DNA of 64,000 nucleotides. Source: Rotaria sp. Silwood1. Its lineage: Eukaryota > Rotifera > Eurotatoria > Philodinida > Philodinidae. The stretch lies in contig CAJNOP010000004.1 in assembly GCA_905250075.1 (NCBI GenBank), positions 5,263,356 through 5,327,355 on the forward strand. The letters run 5' to 3'. Below are positions 39,010 through 50,762 of this stretch, in pieces (within the stretch, counting starts at the first letter, position 1; every line of letters begins with the position of its first letter). The notes beneath the pieces are model-generated. The model was not told the DNA's origin. It worked only from the letters and a program-made list of their open reading frames with translations, and searched no databases. A program made the translations under genes and the position numbers.

Positions 39010-40062
39010 TTATGATGGAATATTGATAACAATAGAATCTTGTCGTTGTTTTTCTTCTAATTGATAACTAACTGTATGTAAACCTATTGATATGCCTGAT
39101 AAGTGACGTTTTAACAATGGTATTAATTCATGACTTCGTCTTAACTGCATAGCTAATATATGACGTTTATGCCTATGAAACCATACATGAACACCTGATC
39201 TACTACTCATATTTGGATCGTTAATATCAAAATCAAGTACTGTTGTTAAACATTCCGTTTGTTTAGGTTTATTATGTTTACCACCACCAATAATTCTATG
39301 AGCTTGTCTTTGATCAGCTTTTGATAATTGACTCCAATGTATATGAAGTACACAATTTTGGCTAGTTTTATTAGTATTTATATTTTCCATAGTACTATGA
39401 ACTTGATTTCGAACAACTTCTGCTTGTCCAGCTGGACAAAAAGCACCCATTAAACGCCAAGGTAAACCAAGTAAAACTGGATCTAATATTGGATTAAATG
39501 CAATTGATACTGTTGCTAAATCGGCACACATACATACCATACTTCCGCCAAGACTAGCTCCAATTAAAATAACATGTTGATAAAGTGTAGAATATATTTG
39601 TATTAAATTACGATAATATGTTAAACCTTGCCATCGATAATTTGGATCTTGTAAATAAAAACATTGTGCTGGATCTGTAAAAAACAATGCATCAAATTCA
39701 TCGTCTGTATCACGATGTACTTCTCTCATTGAGCCACGCCATTCTGTTGTTCGTACACCACCAACAATCATTGCAGCACCAGCAAAACTCATATATAATG
39801 TTGGAGAACGATGTGTACATAATAAATTAGGTTCGATGTGTGCAGCAGACTCTTTCGTATGACACTGACATTTACTATTAGCTGGACAATACGTTTGCCG
39901 TCTTTTTTCAAGATGATCAAAACGTATGCGTGTAAAAGCAGAGAATTTCGATAGAAAATATCCATGACCACGATGTCGTTTTATAAAAATGTATAATAAA
40001 CTTAAAATAATGGCAATAATTACAGGGACTATTAGAAAAAAAAACCACTTCCATTGATACAT
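39010..40062 (-). CDS. Intronless membrane-anchored alpha/beta-hydrolase-like protein
   Basis: A single open exon of 350 residues. The start was set at the ATG at 40062, because the longer open frame begins with TTG. Residues 7-27 are a strongly hydrophobic segment (FFFLIVPVIIAIILSLLYIF) followed by basic residues, so a signal anchor is likely. The fold signature is SFAGAAMIVGGV near residue 92, DALFFTDPAQCFYLQDPNYR near 124-143, and VILIGASLGGS at 164-174 with candidate nucleophile Ser170 in a G-x-S-x-G elbow. IAFNPILDP follows in the place where related microbial and protist proteins have a similar IAFSP strand. A histidine-rich stretch, VHVWFHRHKRHI, near residue 305 could hold the catalytic His. 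The substrate is unknown. It is the only intronless gene among intron-rich neighbours, which suggests retroposition or transfer from a non-animal source. Confidence 0.6.
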   Translation of the reverse strand: MYQWKWFFFLIVPVIIAIILSLLYIFIKRHRGHGYFLSKFSAFTRIRFDHLEKRRQTYCPANSKCQCHTKESAAHIEPNLLCTHRSPTLYMSFAGAAMIVGGVRTTEWRGSMREVHRDTDDEFDALFFTDPAQCFYLQDPNYRWQGLTYYRNLIQIYSTLYQHVILIGASLGGSMVCMCADLATVSIAFNPILDPVLLGLPWRLMGAFCPAGQAEVVRNQVHSTMENINTNKTSQNCVLHIHWSQLSKADQRQAHRIIGGGKHNKPKQTECLTTVLDFDINDPNMSSRSGVHVWFHRHKRHILAMQLRRSHELIPLLKRHLSGISIGLHTVSYQLEEKQRQDSIVINIPS

Positions 40063-41751
40063 TTTTTCTTTTGTTGTCAACAATAAAATATGTAACTAGA
40101 TAAGCGTATACTTTATGTAAGTATATAGATGAGAAAATAGTTATTTACATTGGTAAATATACCTTTGCAATCTATATGATATTGAGAGTCACGCTTGATT
40201 GTACATGTATCAATTTCTGATATGATGCATGTATCATTTGATAATAATGCTTCGAGAAAAAGGACGAAGTCTATAAAGGTAAATACGTCATCTTATTATT
40301 AGAAAGAGATGAATAATATGTAAAAGGCATAAAATATGAGAAAAACACCTATTCAGAAGAAAAAACATTTATACATAAAAATCAAACTAATGACGCATGT
40401 CTTGAATATATTGTGTAGGTTTATATTTTATTGGACGTGACTTCGGATGTTACGCAGTGAAAACTCAACTTGATGTAATATGTATAACATCAAACAATGA
40501 TTAAGATTGGTTGAAATTGAAATTGATTGTAGAAAAAAATTAAGAAAGAAGACCAGAATGTGGTAATTTGCATGGTTATCTTAAAACAATACAATTGTCA
40601 CAACAAATGTTCAAATTGACTGACTTTTTATAGGTATGGCCTGCTGATGATAGACAAGCCACCTTTTTTTCCGTGTCCGTCATGGTCTATAGATTTTTAC
40701 TACGTTGGTTTCATAATAATATATAAAACAAATCAGAAGGTAGTCTTCATTAATAGGGAAAGGAATCATTGAAACCCACGTAAAATACTTAGATAAGATA
40801 ATTATCAAATCAATACACAACATATCTACAGAGAGTAGTCCACTAGAAAACGTTAACATTTGACAGGAAAAAAAACCATTCTTGTTTCTCATCAAGAATT
40901 TTTTGAATAAATTTGACCAGTTAGTTGAATAAGACATATCAATATGAGATATTTTACAAGAACAGAAATTTATAGAGAAAGAAACAGTGCAAAGTTTGTT
41001 CTAGATAATAATCATATTCTGTACAAAGAAAAAAAAAATACAGTGACTTAACGACACACATGAAAAAATATGATGAGTAAGCTACCAATGAAAAACCTGA
41101 TCATGTATCACTATTAGTCATGTTTATGCCCAATAAACGTAAACGGGTGACAAAGAAAGAATGACGATATTAAGATGTGAGAAATATCTCTTGCAGCCTC
41201 ATAGTTTAAACTACGTTGTTTTGTTTTGTTTTTAGAAAAATATCTTTTTTTGATTGTTTAGAAAGATATATGAACGGAGTTGTATAATCAAATGTAATCG
41301 TAACAGCACTTGTGGGGAAAAAACGGATATGCTTGAAAAGTATCTTTTTTTTTTCTAATATATATTGACACAATAATAATTTGTTTTCTCCGCCTCATTC
41401 ATCAGAGCTTAAAGTATTATGATACTTATTCCCTTCTGTTTTCAAGTATTTTCTTTCTCACAACAATCAAAACAAGTCGATTGAAAAATAGTATGAGATT
41501 GAAGGAATGATTTGTCTTGACGAACAAGCTAAATTGATGGAGAAATTCTCTTTTTACGCATAAAACGTAACTAAAATGAATCGTATATGGATTAGATCAT
41601 TAAGTAATACTGTTAAAAAAAGAAAGCATGTTTCTTCGAACTGATAAATATTTGAATAGAAAATGTTACCTTTTTTCTCTAATTACATGAAAATTTCGAA
41701 AAAGTCTCACAGTCGATTCTAAATACCTAAATATAAGGAAAAAAAAATGAG

Positions 41752-42020
41752 AAAGAATTTGTTTAGACATGTAAAAAAAAATCTGATTGTAATAGAATTT
41801 TTGTAATTCAAAATCTATAATAATGTCACAATTATAGTTTTAATTTAATCAGATTTAAAATAAAAAAATCAGTTTGAATAGATTTTTTTTAATTAACATA
41901 TTATAATTAATTTTTTATAATTTTAAATCTGATTTAATTACGATTATAATAGTGCCATTATAAAAAGTTTCTAATTACGAATAAAATCTATCACAATCGA
42001 TTTTTAATCACGTCGAAAAC
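41752..42020. repeat. Long imperfect palindrome (foldback / MITE-like)
   Basis: The sequence at 41819-41861 is a close inverted match of 41920-41961 (around 36 of 42 positions by eye). The match continues outwards, with gaps, to about 41752 on the left and 42020 on the right. A shorter inner stem (41863-41871 against 41881-41890) lies at the centre. Such structures are typical of MITEs or foldback elements. I could not define a target-site duplication. Confidence 0.55.
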
Positions 42021-43436
42021 GATCATAACTGAATTTCTTCCACTTCTTGTCCATTTATACATGTTTATGTAGTATTACCTCTTAATCTGTTATAATCTAT
42101 TATAACCTTTTAATCTATTTTAATTGTACGTATCGAAGATAAGTTGTTTCCTTCAGATTTGAACAAGAAATCCATAATTTTCTATGAATATTTTGATTGC
42201 TCGTGTTCACAAACTAAAAAGTTGCTACTGAACCGAAGTCACACAAATGTAGTAAATCTCGAACTTCTATATAAATTGTTTCAACTTGAGATGGTTTAAT
42301 TACAATAGAAATCGATGAGAATAAAAAAATTAATTAATATTGATTACATTTTTAATTGATTATTTAGATTACATGCGGTAAAATGGTTTTAATTAATTAT
42401 TACCTGAAAAAAATCATTTTAATGGATTATTCTATTGAATTTAATCAAAATGTAGTGTATTTATTCGGATTTTTGCGAGAAAATTAATTTCAATCTGATT
42501 TTTTGATCATGTTTTACATGGTTATGCGTGTTTCAAAACCAAAATATTTTTAACATAGGTCACCTTATAGGACTTTCCAAAAACTACTATACTTCATTGT
42601 CTGTCTTTCTAAATATAGTCCAATTGTGACGTGAAATACAGAAAACCATAAGAAACATTTTGATAAAATGTGCTTTCAGAGCATAATAGTATTCACGTCA
42701 TAAGCTTTGGTGATTACATTTTGTAGCAATATCTTTCACATATCTTTGTAGACGCTAACAGTTTTTATGCGCCATTTGTTATATTCAAAGTGATTTTTCA
42801 GATTCAGCGATACAAATAGCCAACTATATCGATTAATAACCATATCCCCCGCTCAAAGCAGGAATTTTGTGTTTAAAATTTTATAAAAATATTAGAAACA
42901 AACGGTCTATCTGACTTGTTTGGGTCTCTGGTACACAATATTAATATATATACATATAATTATTTATTTGTCAATATTACAATCGATGTTCTCACATAGT
43001 GTCGAAAAAATTCGTTTTTCACTAATACCTTTAGTATATAGAATCTTGATATTAAAAGATTATAGTTTGAAATCATTGTCAATGATGTGATTATAAATTT
43101 TGTTCATATGTTTTCGTTCTCAGTGTTAATCAGTTTTACAATAAATAAACTCATTTCTTCTTACGAATGTTTTACAATAACTTTCATGAAATCTTGATAT
43201 TTTTTGCTTTGAATTATTGAGCGTAAAAGTAATTATTTGCATGTTCAAATGTAAAGAATTTCAATTTCTACAAAACTATCAATTCTATATTTTCAAACAA
43301 GTTTCTCTTGTTGATATCAAACTGGAAGTATTTATATCTACACAATCATTCAACTGTAATTTTTTATCTATTGGTTAACAATTTGAGGGTCAAATTTTGG
43401 ATGGACGATTTGACTTCAGGTTATGAGTGTGAGTGT

Positions 43437-43540
43437 GCAGGTGTGGATGTGGGAGGAGTGTGGATGTGGAAGGAGTGTGGATGTGGGAGGAGTGTGGATA
43501 TGGGAGGAGTGTGGATATGGGAGGAGTGTGGATGTGGATA
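43437..43540 (+). repeat. 18-bp G-rich minisatellite
   Basis: About five to six copies of a unit close to GTGTGGATGTGGGAGGAG lie head to tail, with G/A changes between copies. The purine/G-rich strand is the plus strand, in otherwise AT-rich DNA. Flanking sequences are themselves partly inverted repeats: TATGAGTGTGAGTGTG near 43420 against the complement of CACACTCATAC near 43608-43618. Confidence 0.8.
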
Positions 43541-43721
43541 TATGTCTTGTCTTCAACCATGGTTACACTCAAAGCGACATCCGCAAACCTACGCCTGCAG
43601 ACACAGCCACACTCATACATCTCACCTTACACTCATACCGAGAAATTAGTCATATCTATGCAGTATTATCGTTCTTTCTACCAGAATCATTTTTCCTAAT
43701 TTATTACAGGTCTGTGGCTAA

Positions 43722-43766
43722 AAAAAAAGTGGTACATATATGTATCACTGGCCATCAAAGGGTTAA
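43722..43766 (-). mobile_element. Possible piggyBac-like terminus
   Basis: Read on the minus strand from 43766, the sequence begins TTAACCCTTTGATGGCCAGT. This has the TTAA target plus CCC terminal form typical of piggyBac-superfamily elements and their MITEs. No matching partner end was found, so this is either a solo relic or chance. Confidence 0.3.
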
Positions 43767-44881
43767 ATTTAGAAATATGCAGGGTATCCTAGTTTTTCCT
43801 GCACATATCTACACAAATTAAATGATTTTTATAATAAAGTTTTATTGATCAAAGGAAAAGTTAAAACGCCATTATTTAACGCAAATAAATAACAGCTTTC
43901 ATGATCCACACTTTGACAACTTCTTCAAGATTCCTGATGATACAACTCGATGGAGAAAAAAGTTCCACACTAACAGATATCTTTTTTTTTCGATACATTT
44001 GTTCATTTTGTTTTTTTTCGGTGCCATAATAGGAAGACTCAATAGACGTAAAGGCTCTACAATTGGTACAAACAAGGCAAATTTGTTTGACAAGTGATGA
44101 CATTATTATTGGAGAGCTTGAAATTCTCTATTTTTTGGGTGCATGGTAAAAGCCATTTTCGACGCCTCGAAAATAAAAAAACACTCCATAATTTAGTATA
44201 ATGTCTACTAATACGCCTATGACTATAATGATTTAAAATAATCAATAAAATTCATTTTCATCTTAGATTTTTTTTCTTTAATCAATCAGTAGTTTACTTG
44301 CCTCGACATAGTATTTGACACATGAATTCTTCTATTATTTTTCGATATGCTAATTAAAAAAAAATATGATTATATACTTTATATTATACAAGTATTATTT
44401 CTACGAAAACAGTTTCGAGATCTTTCAAAACAAAAATATGAAAACGACTTTTTTTTTTTCTTTTACTTTAAATAACAGTATTAAAAAAATTAAATAGAAT
44501 TCATTGTTCTGTAATAAATAACAAGTAAACAAATCAACATTCTTTCTACCTAAAAATTACTCTCGATTGACAACAAACGTATTAAGGATATTAAAATTTT
44601 TACGTCCTTATTCACTTATACTATCTAGTTACTTTGTTTGTACAAGCAAAAGTTATTAACAACCGTGCTTTTCATGCGTTTATTTTTTTTTCATTTTGTT
44701 TCTTCATCGTTATTCGTTAAAACTTTAAGACATGAAAGTACGGTTTGCCAAGCACTTAAAAACGTAAAAAATGAATGCTGAATAAACACATAAGACAATA
44801 TAGTGTTTAAACAACAAAAAAAGCAATAGCAACGACGTGAATATAGATGCCCAAAAAATAAAAGAAAACGAAAATTTTCAG

Positions 44882-47536
44882 ATGACATCAAATTCATCAT
44901 TGAATTATCCAGCTGAATATTATTATCCAGAATTTCTTGAAAGTCGTCCAGATGATCCATTAAAATCTCCTTCATCACGTTTACCAATAACAACATCTAT
45001 TGATAATGGTATTGGTTCATCAACACGAGTTTCAACATATATTGAAAATAAAAATGAAACAAAAACTAAAAAAACACCCATCAATACAAAACAATCAGTT
45101 ACTAATATAGCACATAATGTTGTTATAGATCAAGGCTTACCTGATGTTGATATAACACGATCGCTTAAAATTGATCCAAAAAAAAATCTTTTACGTGATC
45201 CAGCTGCAAGAAATATTCCAAGATTAATTGTTGATGATAATGTTATTAAACAAGCTGTTGTTCGATCACCTAAAATAATACCAACAACTAATCTTGATGA
45301 TAATTTACAACAAACAACAAAAGTTAATCAAATCAATCAAATACAACAACCTCTTCCATATAATTATTTGAATGGAAATTTAACAAATAAAATACAACCT
45401 TATGAGCCTATGAAACAATATCCTATAAGTTATGTTGAAAATCAACAACCAATTGATGATTATTGGAAAAAAGAAGTTTTAATTGATAATGAAGGTGTTG
45501 TTACTATTGAAGTAAGAGAATTTTTATATTTTTAAAATGAATTAAGTTTCATGTTTTTTTTTTTTAATTAGCCTATAAAATATAATAAAGATACTTATGA
45601 TGGTCCATTTGGTTTAACACGTAAAGGTGCTTTTGTTTTCTATATTGGTATGGCAATATTTACTATACTTGCAGGTGTTTTCTTAATTATGACTGGTATA
45701 TTTTATGCTCAAAGTAAATAAATTATCTTTAACAAAAAAGAAAAATCTATTACTAAATGTTTTTTTTTTTTCGTAAAGGTTATCCTGATAGTTCATCAAA
45801 TACTGGTAAATTAACTGGTATGTGTATATGTGCATTTGCATTTTATCTTGGTTTACAGTTAATTTTAATTGGTTTATGGCATCAAAAATATCGTCAAGAA
45901 AATCCAACACAAATTATTGAAAAATCAAATAAACATAATGATTCATCAAGACATTTAAAATCATCTATGGAAAATAATGAAACATATGGTTATACATATC
46001 AACAACCACAAATTGATTATACACCATATGACTACTACTCTAATCCACCATATGTTTCAAATGCTAATGAACAAATGTTATTACAACAACCAGGTGCAGC
46101 AACAGGTGCTGCTTTTTATGAACCAGTTGTTTGGCCATCCAATGTTGAAATTGAAACACAACCAGATTCGAAATTTCTTCAACCTATGGAATGGTCATAT
46201 GGAACACCATTAGTCAAACCAACATCATTAACACCAGCACCTACATCTTCATCGATTACAAGTAATAATTGTGAATATATAATAAATATATATATATCTT
46301 CATTATTTATTTTTATTTTTATAGCTGAAAATAAAATTAATGATCATTATAATAAGAAAACAGTTGTAGCTAATCCACCAAAAGCTAAATTTGATAATCT
46401 TTTTCCGAATTCAACTGTTACAGAAGCACCATTACCAGTATTAACTAAAGCACCGGAAACACATGATCTTGTAAGTATGAATTAAACTATGTAATAAAGA
46501 TTGTTACATTTGTTTTATTACTCATTTCTATGAGAGAAAAAAAGAAGAGAGAGCAACCAAAAAAATTCTAAATTATAATTACATCCTTCTCATAAGAATA
46601 TCATATTTCATATCTCAATACATTAGTGAGAAGATGTATTACGACAAATGATAATTCAAGAAGAAACACTATTTGGACAGTTAATTAATAATATTTCACA
46701 TTATCAATTAATCTAATTAGAAGAAAATGAATGAATAATTTCTACTCTGAAATATCCTTCGTTTTTTTCTAGGTAAGAACAATCATTGATCAAGAAAAAC
46801 ATATTAAAAAAAATTTACCGAATGGTATTTCAAAAACAAAAAAATCTAATCGAATAAAACTATTCGATGGTGAAACTGAAAGTTCAACCGTAATCAGTTC
46901 TGATCACCATAGACATCCTTCACGTCATCACCGTCGACAACATCGTCATCATGCTTCTTCATCATGTTCAACATGTTCAAGTTGTTCATCTATTGATCTC
47001 TATAGTGATATTAATTATCATTCTCGTCATTATCAAGAACAATATTCTGGATCAAAACCTAATGCAATTACAGTACAAGCTTCAAAAACACATACACGTA
47101 CACCAACAAAAACAAATAAAGAAATCTATCATGATACTGGTTTAGAAGATATACCAAGTATTTATATATCATTGAGTAAATCGACTTTTTTTTCTTCTCT
47201 TTTCTATTAGATATTCAAGATAATCGTCTTGAACAAATTCCTGTTGTTCGTCGTACAATTATAGTTGAACCATATCCAGGTCAATCCAATTCAGACATAG
47301 TTATTAAATCACATACTGATATAACGGGAAAACATCGTTTCAAAAAAAATCAAAATAATTCAACAAATACAAATTCTAAAACAAAAAGAAACACAATAAA
47401 AAGTAGTGATAATACAATGGATGACATACAATTAGAAGATGTTAATGATGATATATATGATAATGAAAATTCTAAAAAGAAAAAAACACATAAAATCTCA
47501 TCAATAAAAAAAGTTAATAATGCATATTATAATTAA
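44882..47536 (+). CDS. Two-TM protein of unknown family
   Basis: Not recognised. Six plus-strand exons (44882-45511, 45572-45713, 45779-46261, 46325-46470, 46773-47157, 47211-47536) join in phase and give 493 residues. The first in-frame ATG is at 44882; an upstream exon cannot be excluded. Residues 1-215 are polar and disordered, with YYYPEFLESRPDDP near the start. Exon 2 encodes a transmembrane helix (FVFYIGMAIFTILAGVFLIM) and exon 3 a second one (CICAFAFYLGLQLILIGLW), joined by a loop of about 15 residues. The long C-terminal part is Tyr/Pro-rich, then His- and Ser/Cys-rich (RHHRRQHRHH; SSCSTCSSCSS), then Lys/Asn-rich. With two TMs and a short loop, both tails should lie on the same side, probably the cytosol. 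AATAAA lies 49 bp after the stop. Confidence 0.78.
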
Positions 47537-48634
47537 TTATTATGTGATTCTTATGTATATTAATTTCTTTTTTTGTTAATGGGGAATAAATTAAAATGAA
47601 ACTAAAAAACTTTGTTTTATCATTTGAATAGGATGCATTTAAATTTTGTATTTTTAATAAATTATTTTAAAAAAGACTAAAGATACATTGTAGAATTCAA
47701 AAGAATGAATTGTTTTTCTAAATTATTTCTTTAGTAAAAGATAAGTCATGTTCATCAAGACTCGATTCACTTGACTCCAAACAGATGGGATAGAAATATG
47801 TATATAAGTGTATCTAGATATAAACGTTATTGCTATCAGCAAATGTCGAACATCATTTTAGAGTATGCTAGTCTTGAAAGTATTAGTGAGTGTACATCTA
47901 CACCTTCACAATGCTAGTGGTAGTGTAACAGATTAACGATCTATGTGCTATGACAGATCATAATAGCATCATAAGAAGTATGCACAAACGAATTAGGAGT
48001 TGATTCGAAATGTTTTTTTTTTATTGATGCATTGTCGTAACCGTATTCCTTGGAGTTCTTTAACACTGGCTTTGAAATTTTATTTTAAATTTCAGATGAT
48101 TTTTTTGGAATGATATGTGATCATAAAGATGTATGCATACATTTATTAACATAAGAAAAATCAATACAATTATTTACAATTGATTATATTATGTTTATTT
48201 ATATTACAAGAGAAAAATTAATTATACACTATTTAAATTATTTTATTTTATTTTATCATAAAAATATGTTCAGACTTACTTCTCCCCTCTTAATAACTAT
48301 TACATCATATTCTCATGCAAACTGCATTCAACAATCGATCGAACAATAGTTTAATAACAATATCATAACTTTTAAAGACATCTCAAGTCGAATAAGTACA
48401 TTTGTAAATGACTTTAAATTAGTATATTACGTTACTCAATGTCATGATTGCATTTCTTCGTATATGATACTGAGAAACGCGATCTTTTACGAAGTTTGTA
48501 AATAGTGAAACACAGAATGTATAAGAATTTCAACTTCTTAATTCTAGTACGTTACTACTTGGTTAATTTGAATCTTAACGTGTGGATGCTCTTTTCGTTA
48601 TCCTACACAGCCTTATTTAGTATTGTAGCCGTAG

Positions 48635-48715
48635 AAAGCAGAGAATCATTCGAACCATAGTTACCATATGGTAGACAGACACAAGTGGATTACCGCTTCT
48701 AGACCCTATCCTTTT
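48635..48715 (-). repeat. tRNA-like SINE relic
   Basis: On the minus strand, GGGTCTAGAAGCGGTAATCC resembles a tRNA D-arm/A-box. About 45 bases later GGTTCGAATGATTC matches the B-box consensus. The spacing is that of a tRNA gene's internal promoter, but acceptor and anticodon stems are not convincing and no A-tail or duplication is clear. An old tRNA-derived SINE is the best reading. Confidence 0.42.
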
Positions 48716-49489
48716 AGTCTAGAGAACAGATAAAATAAAAAATAAAATCTGTTTGGATTTAAGTTTGTTGGTATTCTTAGATTTTCGATTATAGTACCAA
48801 TCGATTTCGAAGATTTTAAATGCATATGAAAGTTGTTGAAAGCTTCTATTAGAACATAATATGATTTAACTGACCAAGATAAGTTAATGATTATTTTGGT
48901 AAGCGAATTCATAGAATATTGAAAAGATTATCCGTTTATATATATATATCGACTAAAAATTATTTCTCATTAAAAGAAAAAATATTATAGACATATTATT
49001 CAATGAGTAAAAATTTTTGATATGTTAAATTTTTTCTACTATATCGGATTAATGTATGATGTAAACGAATGAGCGAACATATAAGATTATTGGATGCCAT
49101 TTGACTGCATATTATGGCTATGACTAGATACGTATGAGGCTTCAAAAACCTTCAAAGGATTCATACAAGTCACCTACTGATGAAGAGCTAATACTGTATG
49201 AATGAAGTTTGTAATTAAAGTAAAATACTTTCAAAAAATCTAAAACAAAAATTTTTGACCTGAAGTTTTGTCTATAGACAGAGTTACTAGTCATTAAATA
49301 CTGTGGAAAGACTTCACATAAAGAAAACATGTCTTTCTCGATATATACACAATTTTTGTTGAACTTGAATTTTTTGAGATAGACATGTTCATCAGGACTA
49401 TCTAATGACTATTAAATCAGTCCATTAGCAAAAAATTTTAGGTCAAAGTTTTTCGATTTTTTTTCGCAAATGCTTTACTCTTAGTAAAA

Positions 49490-49570
49490 GTTTTATTACA
49501 ACGACTATAACTCTTCAATTTTAGGCCATAGGTCCGATTCCTTTTGAGTCTCATAGAGACCTACTCGTAG
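49490..49570 (+). repeat. Possible member of dispersed repeat family A
   Basis: The text CTATAACTCTTCAATTTTAG, then TCCGATTCCTTTTGAGTCTC and AGAGACCTACTCG, resembles the CATAACTT...GAGACCTA part of the copies at 15200 and 22415-22500. Partial, by-eye similarity only. Confidence 0.3.
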
Positions 49571-49856
49571 CCATAGTATAAAGTTGAAGGATATCCAACA
49601 CTTGGATATATTCTCTCGTAAGTTTCTAGAAAACATTCAAGAGTATGTTTCAAAAAACAATTGCATTTAATGATACTCCCATAATGACGGACAACATAAA
49701 AAAATATAAGAACACTGATGGTAATATATGCTCGACTATTAAATTGTTCCAAATTTATATAAAAATTTCTTTATCATTGTAACTAATTTAATACACTATG
49801 AGATTATCTTTAAAATAATAGAGATATAACAAATAAAAAAACATGACTTCTTTCAT

Positions 49857-50762
49857 TTAAGGCCGATAGATTACTGTTTTTATTGGTGGTGGTCGAATAC
49901 GAGTAACACGTTGATCTTTTGACATAAGATAATTTTCCATTTCACGTGTGGTCATACCTGATACTTCTTGATATGCAACAATTTTTTTTGGAACAGGCTT
50001 AACATATGATGCGAAACGATTATTATTATCAACATAATCTTCTACTATAATTCGACGAGTTTGAATAGGTTGTGATGGAAAACTAATTGGTGTTTTTGGA
50101 ATTACATCAAGACGAATAGGACGACGAGGTGTTGTGCTAGTATTTTGTATACGTGATGGTGGTAATTGAAATGAATTCGATTCCAATCGAGGTGAAGATT
50201 GTATTAATTTTGGTCGTGATAAAGGTTTTTTTATCGGTTGAGTAAATTTTTCTGGTAATGATGATTTATTATAAACAGATGTATCTTTCATTGGTTTAAT
50301 AGGTCGTTCATCAGGATCTAAAGATTTTGATGAATGATTTTGATTAGATATCGTATAAAGATTAGATTGTGATGACTCTCGTTTAAGTGGAATATATGCA
50401 TTGGATGTTGATGAATGAATTCGAGATGATGTATGTTGTAATGTTGGATCAGTAGAACCTGGAGTATGACGACGTATTGGTAATGGAAGTAATTCACTGG
50501 AATTTATTCGATGATGGTGAACATTGTTAAATTTGGATGGATTTTGTAATGTTCGAGTTCTAGTTGAATTATTTTCATTAGAATTTTGTTCATTATCATA
50601 ATAATATTCATGAGGATATGGTGGAGTATAAACTTTCTCTGGCCATCCTTCATCATCGACATAAAAAGGATAATCCGCTAACACAAAACAACAAAAAAAA
50701 GAAATTTACAGAAAATATTTATAAATTTTTCATCGTATCTCACTTGGATAAGTAACAGCCAT
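49857..50762 (-). CDS. Disordered Pro/Ser/Arg-rich protein of unknown family
   Basis: Not recognised. Two minus-strand exons, 50762-50744 (19 nt) and 50677-49857, join in phase and give 279 residues. The start ATG at 50762 has a good context (GCCATGG) and the first exon encodes only MAVTYP plus one base. The next residues, DYPFYVDDEGWPEKVYTPPY, are acidic-aromatic and may be a short binding motif. The remainder is disordered, rich in Ser, Pro, Arg, Asn and Gln, with repeated SP/TP sites. A more structured C-terminal piece reads RRIIVEDYVD, then MTTREMENYLMSKDQRVTRI. No signal peptide or TM helix. It is divergent from the adhesion GPCR on its right. Confidence 0.72.

Larger units (their letters stand above)
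40063..44881. other. Gene-free 4.8 kb intergenic region
   Basis: Between the hydrolase-like gene (starting leftwards) and the two-TM gene (starting rightwards), so both promoters should lie at its edges. It contains a foldback element at about 41752-42020, a G-rich minisatellite at about 43437-43540 and a piggyBac-like terminus at 43722-43766. Open frames over the minisatellite are by-products of its 18-bp period. Confidence 0.55.
47537..49856. other. Convergent intergenic region
   Basis: 2.3 kb between two facing genes. It carries AATAAA at 47585-47590 for the left gene, a tRNA-like SINE relic near 48635-48715 and possible dispersed-repeat text near 49490-49570. No exon chain seen. Confidence 0.55.

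Noticed and set aside
43308-43821. Overlapping Val/Gly/Cys-rich frames on both strands
   Set aside because: They come from the 18-bp minisatellite, whose period is a multiple of three and so keeps frames open.
43876-44245. Minus-strand frames with a CxxC-like pattern near the piggyBac-like end
   Set aside because: Fragments do not align with a transposase order I can recognise; too weak to call.
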